DNA from: CAMDPA01 sp963825625
Lineage (GTDB): Bacteria; Pseudomonadota; Alphaproteobacteria; Rhizobiales; Hyphomicrobiaceae
DNA: 64,000 nt
Reading direction: 5' to 3'
Assembly (NCBI GenBank): GCA_963825625.1
Contig: CAWGUF010000001.1
Location: 62,001 to 126,000, forward strand
Position numbers and translations under genes: made by a program. Positions within the stretch are counted from its first letter, which is position 1; each line of letters opens with the position of its first letter. Shown one piece after another: positions 34,994-44,258 of the stretch. Below the pieces are notes generated by a model. That model ran no database searches and was not told where the DNA came from. It worked only from the letters and a program-made list of their open reading frames with translations.

Positions 34994-35791
34994 ATGGAAG
35001 TCAATGTGGGAAGCAATCGCAGCGAAACGCTGACGCTGGCGAACGGCGCCAAAGCTCAAGTGCACTGGTTCGGATCGGGGCCGAACCTTGTGTGGTTGCA
35101 TGGGCCGCACGGCATCCGGCGGGGCGATGAGGTCATCGCTGCGCTGGCAAAGCGGTATACGGTTATTGCGCCAGTGGCGCCAGGCTTCAACGAGATCTCG
35201 GAACTCGACGAGATCCGCGACGTGCACGATCTGGCGCTGCACACGGACGATGTGCTCGAGGCACTGGGACTCGGGACCGTGGACGTCGTCGGCACCTCGT
35301 TCGGGGCAATGGTGGCTGCGGAGCTTGCGGCGCACGTGCCCCGGCGCGTCGGCAAGCTGGTGCTGATCTCGCCATTCGGTCTTTGGCTCGATGATCACCC
35401 GGTCGAGGACCTGTTCTGCCGACCATATGCCAATGTCGACGAGATCCTGTGGAAGGAAGGCAAGGCCGCTGGCGCGCTCGCGGATCCGGCTGGATTGCCC
35501 AACGATCCGATCGAGAAAGCGGTGTCGCTCGTGCAGGCGATGACAACGGTCGCGAAGTTCATCTGGCCGATCCCCGACAAGGGCCTAGGCCGCAGACTGC
35601 ACCGGGTGAAAGCGGCCACGCTGGTTGTTGCAGGGCAGGACGACGCTTTTGTTCCTTCGATTTATGCGAAGGAGTTTGCGACGCGGATCAAGGGGGCCCA
35701 GGCCAAGGTGCTGCCCGGGGCGGCGCACATGGTCGTCTATGAGAAGACGGCCGATGTGGTGGCGCTGATCGAGCGGCATCTATCCGGCTGA
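34994..35791 (+). CDS. alpha/beta hydrolase
   Basis: A 265-residue alpha/beta-hydrolase. The oxyanion region is LVWLHGPHGIRRGD (about residue 33), the nucleophile elbow GTSFGAMVAAEL has Ser at about 103, the acid is in VAGQDDAFVPS (about 218) and the histidine in PGAAHMVVYE (about 244). The ATG at 34994 has AGGTGG before it; GTG codons at 34985 and 34988 are alternatives. Cotranscribed with the LLM gene; this pairing resembles ring-cleavage or ester-forming oxidation followed by hydrolysis. Confidence 0.87.
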   Translation: MEVNVGSNRSETLTLANGAKAQVHWFGSGPNLVWLHGPHGIRRGDEVIAALAKRYTVIAPVAPGFNEISELDEIRDVHDLALHTDDVLEALGLGTVDVVGTSFGAMVAAELAAHVPRRVGKLVLISPFGLWLDDHPVEDLFCRPYANVDEILWKEGKAAGALADPAGLPNDPIEKAVSLVQAMTTVAKFIWPIPDKGLGRRLHRVKAATLVVAGQDDAFVPSIYAKEFATRIKGAQAKVLPGAAHMVVYEKTADVVALIERHLSG

Positions 35792-36216
35792 GGCGCGGTG
35801 GTGGACGGCCCAGTCGTGCCGCGAGCTTCGCAGGTGAAGCCTGAGAGGCGGCGGGCTGGGGCAGCCACCATCCCCATTGCTCGCAGCCATCAATTTGTCT
35901 ATATCAGTGCCATTCGAGGCTGCGGTCGAAGCGATCGTGAGGAAGATGGCCAATAGGGCGCCCCATGCGGGTGCGTCCTCAATCCAGTTGGCCGGGCATT
36001 CGCCCCGTTCGACGCGGGTCTCGGCACCGATGACCGTCTTTTTGGGGACCGGCCTTTTTGCCTTGTCCTCTTGGGTCGCAGCAGCGTTGCCGTCCGGGAG
36101 CACCGGCCGAGGCGACTGCCCGATCTGCTAGACCGATCGCACACAGACATGGAAGACTTCGCCGCCCGGGTCGCCTTGCGCGCCCCGTTCGCGGCTTACC
36201 CCTACATGGAGCCTAA
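35792..36216. promoter_or_regulatory. intergenic region upstream of rpsA
   Basis: A 425-bp gap. It should contain the rpsA promoter. Frames on both strands could code short membrane-like peptides, but none has a ribosome site or recognisable family, so I do not call them. No RNA structure could be defined with confidence. Confidence 0.4.
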
Positions 36217-37938
36217 ATGAGCACTACAGAAATCAACCGAGACCTCAACCCGAGCAAGGACGACTTCCTTGCGATGCTGGACGAGACGCTGGCCGAGGAC
36301 GTCGCCTATGAAGGTAACGTGGTGCGCGGCAAAATCGTCGCGATCGAAAAAGACCTCGCGGTCATCGACGTCGGCCTCAAGATGGAAGGCCGGGTGCCGC
36401 TGCGCGAGTTCGGTTTGGGCGGAAAGCCCGCCGACCTCAAGGTCGGGGACGAGGTCGAGGTCTACCTCGAGCGTATCGAGAACGCGCTCGGCGAAGCGGT
36501 TCTGTCACGCGACAAGGCGCGGCGCGAGGAGAGCTGGACCCGGCTCGAGAAGCAGTTCGAGGCCGGCGAGAAAGTCAGCGGCGTCATCTTCAACAAGGTG
36601 AAGGGCGGCTTCACCGTGGACCTGGACGGCGCCGTGGCGTTCCTGCCCGGCTCTCAGGTGGATATCCGGCCGGTGCGAGATATCGGACCGCTGATGCACC
36701 AGCCGCAGCCGTTCCAGATCCTCAAGATGGACCGTCGGCGCGGCAACATCGTCGTGTCCCGCCGGTCTGTGCTGGAGGAGACCCGGGCCGAGCAGCGCGC
36801 CGACATCGTGGCTCGTCTGGAGGAAGGCCAGGAGATCGAGGGCGTGGTCAAGAACATCACCGACTACGGCGCGTTCATCGACCTGGGGGGCATCGACGGC
36901 CTGCTGCATGTCACCGACATGGCATGGCGCCGTGTCAGTCATCCATCCGAGATCGTCAACGTCGGAGACACGGTCAAGGTGCGCATCATCCGGATCAACC
37001 CGGACACGCAGCGCATCAGCCTGGGCATGAAGCAGCTGCAGGCCGACCCGTGGCAATCGATCGAGGCGAAATATCCGGTTGGGGCACGGTTCAAGGGCAC
37101 GGTCACGAATATCGCCGATTACGGTGCATTCGTGGAGCTGGAGCCCGGCGTGGAAGGCCTGATCCACGTTTCGGAGATGAGCTGGACCAAGAAGAACATC
37201 CATCCCGGGAAGATCGTCTCGACCAGCCAGGAAGTCGAGGTGCAGATCCTCGAGGTGGACCCCAACAAGCGCCGCATCTCGCTCGGACTCAAGCAGACCC
37301 AAGACAATCCCTGGGACAACTTCCTTGCCACCCATCCGAAGGGTACGGCGGTCGAGGGACCGATCCGCAATATCACAGAGTTCGGATTGTTCATCGGTCT
37401 GGACAACGGTATCGACGGCATGGTCCATCTGTCGGATCTGGACTGGAACCGGCCGGGCGACGAGGTGCTCAAAGAGTTCAAGAAGGGCGATACGGTGAAA
37501 GCCGTCGTGCTCGACGTGGACTCCAGCAAGGAGCGCATCTCGCTTGGTATCAAGCAGGTCGCAGGAGATCCGATCGACACCCTCAGCAAGTACAAGAGGG
37601 GCGATGCGGTGACCTGCGAGGTCGTGGCGGTGCAGGAAAACGGCATCGAGGCGAAGATTGCCGGCTCCGACATCACAACCTTCATCAAGAGATCCGACCT
37701 TTCCCGGGACCGCTCGGAACAGCGGCCTGAGCGCTTCAGTGTCGGACAGAAGGTCGATGCCTCGGTGTTAGGTATCGACAAGGCGACGCGCCGCATACAA
37801 GTCTCGATCAAACAGCTCGAGATCTCCGATGAGAAGAACGCTGTGGCACAATACGGCTCGTCGGATGCGGGCGCATCGCTTGGCGACATCTTCAAGGCCG
37901 CCATCAAGAAGCGTGAAGAAGATGAGGACGCCCCTTAA
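36217..37938 (+). CDS. rpsA: 30S ribosomal protein S1
   Basis: A 573-residue protein with six S1 (OB-fold) repeats. The first two are degenerate and hold the protein on the 30S subunit; the later four (for example GVVKNITDYGAFIDLGGIDG near residue 209 and GTVTNIADYGAFVELEPGVE near 295) bind mRNA. Length and repeat number are those of alphaproteobacterial S1. A strong terminator follows. The usual partner cmk is 3.9 kb upstream, separated by inserted genes. Confidence 0.97.
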   Translation: MSTTEINRDLNPSKDDFLAMLDETLAEDVAYEGNVVRGKIVAIEKDLAVIDVGLKMEGRVPLREFGLGGKPADLKVGDEVEVYLERIENALGEAVLSRDKARREESWTRLEKQFEAGEKVSGVIFNKVKGGFTVDLDGAVAFLPGSQVDIRPVRDIGPLMHQPQPFQILKMDRRRGNIVVSRRSVLEETRAEQRADIVARLEEGQEIEGVVKNITDYGAFIDLGGIDGLLHVTDMAWRRVSHPSEIVNVGDTVKVRIIRINPDTQRISLGMKQLQADPWQSIEAKYPVGARFKGTVTNIADYGAFVELEPGVEGLIHVSEMSWTKKNIHPGKIVSTSQEVEVQILEVDPNKRRISLGLKQTQDNPWDNFLATHPKGTAVEGPIRNITEFGLFIGLDNGIDGMVHLSDLDWNRPGDEVLKEFKKGDTVKAVVLDVDSSKERISLGIKQVAGDPIDTLSKYKRGDAVTCEVVAVQENGIEAKIAGSDITTFIKRSDLSRDRSEQRPERFSVGQKVDASVLGIDKATRRIQVSIKQLEISDEKNAVAQYGSSDAGASLGDIFKAAIKKREEDEDAP

Positions 37939-38022
37939 GGGCGTTCCAACCGGGCAGATTGCGGCGTGAAGATCGCGGTCCGGCTGCGAAATTTCATTGC
38001 GGCCCTGCCGTTCAAGACTGAC

Positions 38023-38054
38023 AGGGCTGGTCCTCCAGGGGCCGGCCCTTTTTT
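38023..38054 (+). terminator. rho-independent terminator of rpsA
   Basis: 11-bp stem AGGGCTGGTCC / GGGCCGGCCCT (with G-U pairs) around a short loop and six T residues. It lies directly after rpsA and touches the 3' end of the convergent cytochrome gene. Confidence 0.85.
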
Positions 38055-38608
38055 CATGGCAGCATGCGACGCAATAATCCGTCCTTGAGAATAAGCTGGT
38101 GGCGCAAAACCAGACCGATGTGGGCAACAAGCGCGGCGAGGATCACCCAACCACAGACGATGTGGCACCAGCGGGCAATGCCAGCCAATGTCTCGTTCTC
38201 ACCGATCGGATTTGGAAGGTGTGTCATCTCCATGAAGTGCACGCCATAGCCACCGGCCATCACGTAAACGAAGCCACTCAAAGGCATGACGAGCATGGCT
38301 GCATAAAGCGCGTTCTCATAGATGTGGATCAGCTTGTGCTCTCGTCGACTGAGCGTAGGCGCCCAATCCGGCAGGGAGCCCGCCTTCCTGTTCAGTAGGC
38401 GCAGGATCGCGACCAGCAAGGCGATCAGCCCGATCGACTTATGCCAGTTGAAATAGTTGGATGCTGTGAGGCCCAGGGCCGTCTGCCCCTCGGCGAGATT
38501 CAGCATGATCGCGGCGGCGACATACTGGAACGCGAACAGCGCCACGATCAGCCAATGAAACAGTTTGGTCAGCGCACCGTACGTGCGCCCGTCGTTCAGT
38601 AGCGCCAA
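38054..38608 (-). CDS. cytochrome b561 family membrane protein
   Basis: A 184-residue four-helix membrane cytochrome that passes electrons from ubiquinol or a periplasmic donor. Heme-ligand histidines are placed as expected: LTKLFHWLIVALF (helix 1), FNWHKSIGLIALL (helix 2), ENALYAAMLVMPLSGFVYV (helix 3) and ARWCHIVCGWVILAALVAHI (helix 4). The start is TTG 38608, supported by an unusually strong GGGGGAGGGGG ribosome site 7-8 bp upstream. It is monocistronic. Confidence 0.88.
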   Translation of the reverse strand: MALLNDGRTYGALTKLFHWLIVALFAFQYVAAAIMLNLAEGQTALGLTASNYFNWHKSIGLIALLVAILRLLNRKAGSLPDWAPTLSRREHKLIHIYENALYAAMLVMPLSGFVYVMAGGYGVHFMEMTHLPNPIGENETLAGIARWCHIVCGWVILAALVAHIGLVLRHQLILKDGLLRRMLP

Positions 38609-38638
38609 TGCGGCCCCCTCCCCCTTTGCCGCGGCTGC

Positions 38639-39484
38639 TCAGCTGGGCCGCACGTTGCCCTCAATCGTGGTGCGGAGCATCAGCCGCCGCTCGCCCGGTG
38701 AAAAGTCGGTCCGCGCGTGCATGGAGCACCTGTTATCCCATACGACGAGGTCGTGAGGCTGCCATACGTGCTCATAGACCCACTCCCGGTTCTCGGAGTG
38801 CTCGAATACGGCTTGGAGAAGAGCACTTGCCTCGTCCCTGTCCATGCCTTCGATTCCCACCGACATGAGCCGATTGACATATACGGCCTTGCGGCCCGTT
38901 TCCTCGTGCGTGCGAAATACCGGGTGCGTGGACTCGTTGACCTGCTCGACACCGGTGCCGTCGCCGCGCTTTGCCTCGCCAAGCCGGTAGCTATGCTCGG
39001 CCCGCCGGCCCTCCAGCCTCGCTTTCAGCGTCTCGTCGAGCGTCTCGTAGGCGGTGTAGCAGTTGGCGAAGCATGTGTTTCCGCCCGTCGACGGGACTTC
39101 GACCGAATAGAGGCATGTGCCTCTATGAGGGATGGCGACATGCAGCATATCGTGATGGAACCACATCTCGCCGTCCGGAAGGTTGCCAATCGGCACACCA
39201 TTCTCGCGGATGTTGGAGATCAGCATGATTCCAGGCAGCACATCAGAATAGCCGGGTGGGTTGTACTCCGGCTTGCGGTTGGAGCGGGCCATAGGACCGA
39301 AAATCGTCGTTGCCTGGAGTAGCTGCTCCTGCGTCAGCTCCTGACCGCGGAATACCAGCACCACATGCTTCAGCCACAGGTCGTAGACCGCCTTGCGCGA
39401 GGCCTCGTCGAGAGGCTTGGTCATGTCGACGCCGCGGACCTCAGCGCCGATATGCGCTGAGAGCGGGTGTGCGGTGATCGGCAT
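38639..39484 (-). CDS. TauD/TfdA family Fe(II)/2-oxoglutarate dioxygenase
   Basis: A 281-residue non-heme iron dioxygenase. Iron ligands are visible as the HxD pair in MWFHHDMLHV (about residue 110) and a distal histidine in WDNRCSMHARTDF (about 258), with the 2-oxoglutarate arginine in RLMLRTTI near the end. Relatives release sulfite from taurine or cleave aryloxyalkanoate ethers. ATG 39484 has GGAGG before it. It is the last of three minus-strand genes with a phthalate-decarboxylase-like gene and an LLM gene, so a role in degrading an aromatic or sulfonated compound is likely (inference). Confidence 0.9.
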   Translation of the reverse strand: MPITAHPLSAHIGAEVRGVDMTKPLDEASRKAVYDLWLKHVVLVFRGQELTQEQLLQATTIFGPMARSNRKPEYNPPGYSDVLPGIMLISNIRENGVPIGNLPDGEMWFHHDMLHVAIPHRGTCLYSVEVPSTGGNTCFANCYTAYETLDETLKARLEGRRAEHSYRLGEAKRGDGTGVEQVNESTHPVFRTHEETGRKAVYVNRLMSVGIEGMDRDEASALLQAVFEHSENREWVYEHVWQPHDLVVWDNRCSMHARTDFSPGERRLMLRTTIEGNVRPS

Positions 39485-39608
39485 GATCTTCCTCCGCGAG
39501 GTGAAGCAATCTTGCGCAGATGTTAGGCGTGGCAGCGGGCCGCCGCAATGGGCTGAACAAGGAGTGGGCGCGGTTCCAGACCTGTCATACCGGTCCACCG
39601 ATGAAGCG

Positions 39609-40616
39609 CTACGGCGAATGATTGGTGTCCCAGCGGGGTTCTGTGAGGCCCGGAGCGAAGATCTCCTCAATCGTGCCGATGCGCGGCGCCAGCCCCTGCT
39701 CAAATGACCAGCGCAGCATGGCCTCCAGCTCCTTGCGGTTCGCGCCAGCGCCGTACGGCCACATGTTCGGGCCCATCACCGCCTGGGCCCTGGCCAGGTC
39801 GTTAGTCAGCCAGGGGAGCATGGAATAGAACATTCCCGTCGACTTCATCTCCTCCTGCACGATGGTGCGGGCCTGCAGGCAGGCCTTGAGAATATTGCCT
39901 GCCAGCCAAGGGTACTGCTCGGCCAGAGACTTGCGGACCGCCATCATGTGCATGATCGGGAACATGCCTGTCTTGCGGTAGTAGTCCTCCTCGACCGACC
40001 GATAGTCGGCAAACAGCCGATCGACGTTGGGTGCCTTCTCGGCATAGCAATTCGGCTGAACGGCCGTGATAAGCGCGTCGATCTCGCCGTCTGCCAGCAT
40101 CCGGGACAGCGACTTGTCCGGTGCAATGCTCTCAAGCTCGATATGCGGCGGCAGGGTGATCGGGGTTCGCTCCGACCGGCCCGGCTTCTGGAGGCCGCCG
40201 CTGCGCCATTTGATCTCCGACGTCTTTACTCCGTACTCGTCGGCGAGAATGCCGCGGATCCAAAGTGCCGCCGTCATCTGGTACTCGGGTACGCCCACAA
40301 TCCTGCCGCGCAGGTCCTGCGGCGATCGAATGCCGCGGTCGGTGCGAATGTAGATGTCGCCATGGCGAAATACCCGGGAGACGAATGCCGGGATGCCGAC
40401 ATAGTGCGCATCCCCGCGCAGGCAGGTGAGGATATGCGAGCTCGCGGAGATTTCCGTGATGTCGAAGTCCTGCGTGCTGTAGATGCGCGGGAACAGCTCC
40501 TCCGGACGCAGAGGAAAGAAATTGCAGTCGCAGCCCTCGATCGGCACCCGCCCGCTGATGATCGGGTTCAGTCTGTCGTAGGGGCAGGAGGCGAAACTGA
40601 TCTTGAGCTTGGACAT
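39609..40616 (-). CDS. 4,5-dihydroxyphthalate decarboxylase-like protein (periplasmic-binding fold)
   Basis: A 335-residue protein with no signal peptide and the NMT1/periplasmic-binding fold. The start SKLKISFASCPYDRLNPI, then PEELFPRIYSTQDFDITEIS, the IYIRTDRGIRSPQDLRGRIV segment and GVPEYQMTAALWIRGIL resemble proteins annotated as 4,5-dihydroxyphthalate decarboxylase (Pht5). It may decarboxylate an aromatic acid or bind such a ligand in the cytoplasm. ATG 40616 is used; no strong ribosome site is visible. It lies 71 bp after the LLM gene. Confidence 0.82.
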   Translation of the reverse strand: MSKLKISFASCPYDRLNPIISGRVPIEGCDCNFFPLRPEELFPRIYSTQDFDITEISASSHILTCLRGDAHYVGIPAFVSRVFRHGDIYIRTDRGIRSPQDLRGRIVGVPEYQMTAALWIRGILADEYGVKTSEIKWRSGGLQKPGRSERTPITLPPHIELESIAPDKSLSRMLADGEIDALITAVQPNCYAEKAPNVDRLFADYRSVEEDYYRKTGMFPIMHMMAVRKSLAEQYPWLAGNILKACLQARTIVQEEMKSTGMFYSMLPWLTNDLARAQAVMGPNMWPYGAGANRKELEAMLRWSFEQGLAPRIGTIEEIFAPGLTEPRWDTNHSP

Positions 40617-40687
40617 CGAGCAACCCTTATGCCTCGTTTGGTAATCCGGCCGCATTCGTGCGCAGCGCGCCAGACGGTAAATGCGAC

Positions 40688-42016
40688 TCATCCATTGAGA
40701 TTTTCACGCAGGGTCGGCCCTGCATACTTCTTTTTCGACAAGCCTCGGCGCTGCAGCTCGGGGACGACAAAGTCGACGAAGTCCTTCAGGTTGTCGCTCG
40801 CCGAGAAGCCGCGCGCCAGGATGAAGCCGCCGTTGGCACCGCTCTCGAAATGCATCTGCTCCAGCTTGTCGGCAATCGACTTGGGCGTGCCGGTCGCGGC
40901 AAGAACGCGATCGACCAGGAAGCGCTTGGAGAAGTCGCGCACCGTCTGTTTGGGGTCGACCGTCTTCAGCAGCTCCTCGAAGCTTCCGAGATTGCCCTTC
41001 TGCGCGGCCACCTCGTCGGCGAAATCGGCCAGCCGCATGTCCGGCCGCGCCTTTGAGAAGTCGACGTTGTACTGGAACGACATCTCGACCAGGCCCGCCT
41101 CCGGCGGAATGGCTTCCAGGTAGCGCCGCTCTTTTTCCGCATACGCTGCATCCGACTCCGCAACCTCGATCCGGATCGACCAGAGAATCCCGATATCGCG
41201 CGACTGCCGGCCCGCCTGCGCAAGCTTCTGGTCGAGCCGGGCTCGATGCTGCTTCATGCTCTCCAACGTGCGCCGGGTCGAGAACTGAAGCTCGGCGAAA
41301 TCGGCGGCAAGCTGCATGCCGGGCTCGGAGAGCCCCGCCTGGATGATGACCGGGCGCCGCTGCGGCGAGGGCAACGCCGGAAGCGGTCCGCGCACACTGA
41401 AATACTTGCCCTTGTGATCGATGCGATGGACCTTCTCGGGGTCGCAATAAACGCCGGTCTCGCGGTCGAGTATCACGGCGTCGGGCTCGATGCTGTCCCA
41501 AAGCGCGCAGGCGACCTTCAGGAACTCGTCGGCCCTGACGTAGCGCTCGTCATGCTCCATCATCACGTCGAAGCCGTAGTTGGCGGCCTCGTTCTTGTAG
41601 GCCGACGTGACGGCATTCCAGGCGACACGGCCGCGCGTGACGTGATCGAGTGCGTTGAACACGCGGGCGCAATGAAACGGATGGTGGTAGGTGGTCGACA
41701 TCGTGAGGGCGAAGCCGACGCCCGGGGCGGCCTTTGCCATGAGCGGGATCATCGGCGTCATGTCATGGCGAGGCCATTTGGCGCCAAACTTGACCACGGC
41801 ATGGTGATTGCCGCCATAGTCCTCCGGTGTGCCGCCGGTATCACCGAAGAACAGCATGTCCATGACGCCGCGCTCGGCCGTGCGAGCCAGGTCCTCGTAG
41901 AATTCGGACGTGCCGTAGTAGGGATAGCCGACCCAGGAGCCAGGCAGCCGCCACAGGTAGTCCGTATGAAGGAATGAGATGTCCGCCGCCAAATGGATGT
42001 TCTGGGACTGCGCCAT
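40688..42016 (-). CDS. LLM class flavin-dependent monooxygenase, NtaA/DszA type
   Basis: A 442-residue monooxygenase of the NtaA/DszA/DmoA branch. Characteristic segments are MLFFGDTGGTPEDYGGNHH (about residue 54), SFALTMSTT-like GVGFALTMSTTYHHPFHCAR (about 100), the flavin site RGRVAWNAVTSAYKNEAANY (about 125) and RPVIIQAGLSEPGMQLAADF (about 225). GGAG precedes ATG 42016. It heads the three-gene set with the decarboxylase-like and TauD-like genes. It is divergent from an ABC importer operon that probably supplies the substrate. It needs a flavin reductase, which is not in the window. Confidence 0.92.
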   Translation of the reverse strand: MAQSQNIHLAADISFLHTDYLWRLPGSWVGYPYYGTSEFYEDLARTAERGVMDMLFFGDTGGTPEDYGGNHHAVVKFGAKWPRHDMTPMIPLMAKAAPGVGFALTMSTTYHHPFHCARVFNALDHVTRGRVAWNAVTSAYKNEAANYGFDVMMEHDERYVRADEFLKVACALWDSIEPDAVILDRETGVYCDPEKVHRIDHKGKYFSVRGPLPALPSPQRRPVIIQAGLSEPGMQLAADFAELQFSTRRTLESMKQHRARLDQKLAQAGRQSRDIGILWSIRIEVAESDAAYAEKERRYLEAIPPEAGLVEMSFQYNVDFSKARPDMRLADFADEVAAQKGNLGSFEELLKTVDPKQTVRDFSKRFLVDRVLAATGTPKSIADKLEQMHFESGANGGFILARGFSASDNLKDFVDFVVPELQRRGLSKKKYAGPTLRENLNG

Positions 42017-42337
42017 GACATGCTCCGAGCCGAGGATGACGGTTGAGATACTCGAGCAAGGATAGCAGCGCACCAGCCCGCTGCAATCGCGTTATTCATG
42101 GACACGAACGCGCAGCCGGCGGTGCAGCATATGAAACGCGGTTCCACGCTGCGGCACTGCCTGATCCTGCAGCACCCTGCCAAATGATCGATCATCGGTT
42201 GGGGACGGTGCATTAGCCGGTTGACGGCCGCGTGGGGCCTGTGACACCGTGCGGTTGCCATGGGCATCGCCGTAGGCTGGCATAGCCGATTTTCCGTTGT
42301 CGCGCACCTGGGCCTGTATTGCGAGGGAGTGAAAAAA
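42017..42337. promoter_or_regulatory. divergent promoter region of catabolic and transport operons
   Basis: A 321-bp gap between the LLM-decarboxylase-dioxygenase set (minus) and the ABC importer (plus). No regulator gene lies beside it. I could not identify an operator or a clear hexamer pair. Frames here lack ribosome sites. Confidence 0.4.
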
Positions 42338-43378
42338 ATGGACGTGAAACGACTATCGCGGCGCCATTTCATGACCGCCGTCGCAGGCGGCGCCGGTGCT
42401 GCCGCATTCGCTTTTCCGATGCCGTACGTTCATGGGCAAGGCCGAATCCGCAAAACGACGATGCGTCTGGACTGGCTGTTCCAGGGACCGAATGCCGGCT
42501 TCGTCGTTGCCCAGGATAAAGGCTTCTACAAGGAGGCGGGTCTGGACGTTGAAATCGGGGCGGGCAAGGGCTCGGGCAGCACCTCCCAGCTGATCGCCAA
42601 CAAGACTTCGCAGTTCGGTTTCGCCGATGGGTTCGTCGTCGGCCTCAGCGTGTCCAAGGGCATGTCGATCCGCAATGTCGGCAGCATCTACCGGCGCAAC
42701 CCTACGGCAGTCATCGTGCTGGACGATGGCCCGATCAAGAGCGTCAAGGATCTCGAAGGCAAGAGCATCGCCATTGCTCCTGGCGGCACACAGTTCCAGC
42801 AATGGCCGGCCTTCCTGAAAGGCGCCAAGCTGGATGCCTCCAAGATCACGGTCGTGAACGTCGATCCGGCCGGAATGATACCGGCTCTTGCAAACGGTCG
42901 CGTGCAGGCAATCGCGAGCTACGTGCAGGGCTCGGTGCCCGCTCTGGAGATCAGGGCCAACAAGAAAACGCGCGTGTTCTGGTATGCCGACGAGAACGTG
43001 TCGGCGGTCAGCAACGGCATGATCGTGCACAACGATCTGCTGAAGAGCGATCCATCTCTGGTCAAGGCGTTCGTTGCGCCCTCCATTCGCGGCTTTCTGT
43101 ACGCGAGGAAGAACCCGGAGGAAGCAGTCGAGATCGTCCGCAAATATTCCACGACGGTCAATCCGGCGATCGCCAAACGCGAGATGGAGCTGTCCTGGAA
43201 CACTTGGGTGACGCCCAACACGAAGGGCAAACCGCTGGGCTGGAATTCCGAAAAGGACTGGGAAGATACGGTCGCGGTGCTCAAGCAGTATGGCGGCGTA
43301 AAGACGCCGTTGACCGTAGCCCAGTTGATGACGAACGACTTCGTGCCGAGCGGCGGTGAGTTCGTTCCGCCGCAGTGA
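42338..43378 (+). CDS. NitT/TauT-family ABC transporter substrate-binding protein
   Basis: A 346-residue periplasmic receptor with a twin-arginine signal (LSRRHFMTAVAGGAGAAAF, cleavage near residue 33). It has the NMT1/ThiY/SsuA fold: TMRLDWLFQGPNAGFVVAQD, FYKEAGLDVEIGAGKGSG, KDLEGKSIAIAPGG. ATG 42338 follows GAGGGAG, and the Tat signal begins properly only from there. Relatives bind nitrate, sulfonates, pyrimidine precursors or aromatic acids. It leads a complete importer operon with the next two genes. Confidence 0.93.
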   Translation: MDVKRLSRRHFMTAVAGGAGAAAFAFPMPYVHGQGRIRKTTMRLDWLFQGPNAGFVVAQDKGFYKEAGLDVEIGAGKGSGSTSQLIANKTSQFGFADGFVVGLSVSKGMSIRNVGSIYRRNPTAVIVLDDGPIKSVKDLEGKSIAIAPGGTQFQQWPAFLKGAKLDASKITVVNVDPAGMIPALANGRVQAIASYVQGSVPALEIRANKKTRVFWYADENVSAVSNGMIVHNDLLKSDPSLVKAFVAPSIRGFLYARKNPEEAVEIVRKYSTTVNPAIAKREMELSWNTWVTPNTKGKPLGWNSEKDWEDTVAVLKQYGGVKTPLTVAQLMTNDFVPSGGEFVPPQ

Positions 43379-43418
43379 TACCTGAGGCCGGGAACGACGG
43401 CGGCTGGAGCCAGTGCTA

Positions 43419-44258
43419 ATGCTTGACCAGGGGCGTGCACCTTCTTCGGGTACCGGAGCGGATTCCAATCCCTATATGCTGGTCGAGGGTCTCAGCAAGA
43501 TCTATGCAACGCGCGACGGGGCCGTCCGCGCGCTGGACAATGTCTCGCTCGTTCAGTCTCGCGGCGAGTTCGTCTCGATCCTTGGCCCGAGCGGCTGCGG
43601 AAAGAGCACGCTGTTGATGATTGCCGCCGGGTTGCTTCCGGCGTCGGGCGGCAGGCTTCGCGTGAACGACAATGCCGTCGACAAGCCACGGACCGACATC
43701 GGCATCGTATTCCAGAGCCCCGTGCTGCTGGAGTGGAGGACGGCGCTTGCCAATGTCATGCTGCAGACCGAGGCCCGCGGCATGGACCGGACGGGCTCGG
43801 AGAAGCGCGCCATCGAGCTGCTGGGCTCGGTAGGCCTGGACGGTTTCGAGCAAAAGTATCCGCATGAGCTCAGCGGCGGCATGCGCCAGCGCGTGTCAAT
43901 CTGCCGTGCACTGATCCACGAGCCGGAGCACCTGCTCATGGATGAGCCCTTCGGCGCCCTCGACTCGCTCACGCGCGATCAACTCGTGCTCGATCTGCAG
44001 CATCTGTGGATGGCGAGCAGGATGACCGTGACCTTCATTACACATAGCGTGGCGGAGGCGGTATTCCTGTCAGATAGAGTGGTTGTGATGACACCGCGTC
44101 CCGGCAAGATCGATCGCATCATCGACATCGATCTGCCGCGACCGCGCACGCTTGCGATCCGGGAAACCAAAGAGTTCAGCGATTACAGCCGTCAGATCCT
44201 GGAACTTTTCCTCGCACGAGGCGTGTTGAACGAGCATCGGCAAGGCGGCAAGGCATGA
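43419..44258 (+). CDS. ABC transporter ATP-binding protein (NitT/TauT family)
   Basis: A 279-residue ATPase: Walker A GPSGCGKSTLLM (about residue 56), Q-loop IGIVFQSPVLL (about 95), signature LSGGMRQRVSICRAL (about 150), Walker B HLLMDEPFGALDSL (about 172) and H-loop FITHSVAEA. I prefer ATG 43419 with TGGAG before it; GTG 43413 is in frame. It powers the importer together with the receptor and the permease, whose start overlaps its stop. Confidence 0.95.
   Translation: MLDQGRAPSSGTGADSNPYMLVEGLSKIYATRDGAVRALDNVSLVQSRGEFVSILGPSGCGKSTLLMIAAGLLPASGGRLRVNDNAVDKPRTDIGIVFQSPVLLEWRTALANVMLQTEARGMDRTGSEKRAIELLGSVGLDGFEQKYPHELSGGMRQRVSICRALIHEPEHLLMDEPFGALDSLTRDQLVLDLQHLWMASRMTVTFITHSVAEAVFLSDRVVVMTPRPGKIDRIIDIDLPRPRTLAIRETKEFSDYSRQILELFLARGVLNEHRQGGKA

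Noticed and set aside
35877..36131. Possible small membrane protein upstream of rpsA
   Set aside because: Frames on both strands contain one hydrophobic stretch, but neither has a ribosome site or a recognisable family.
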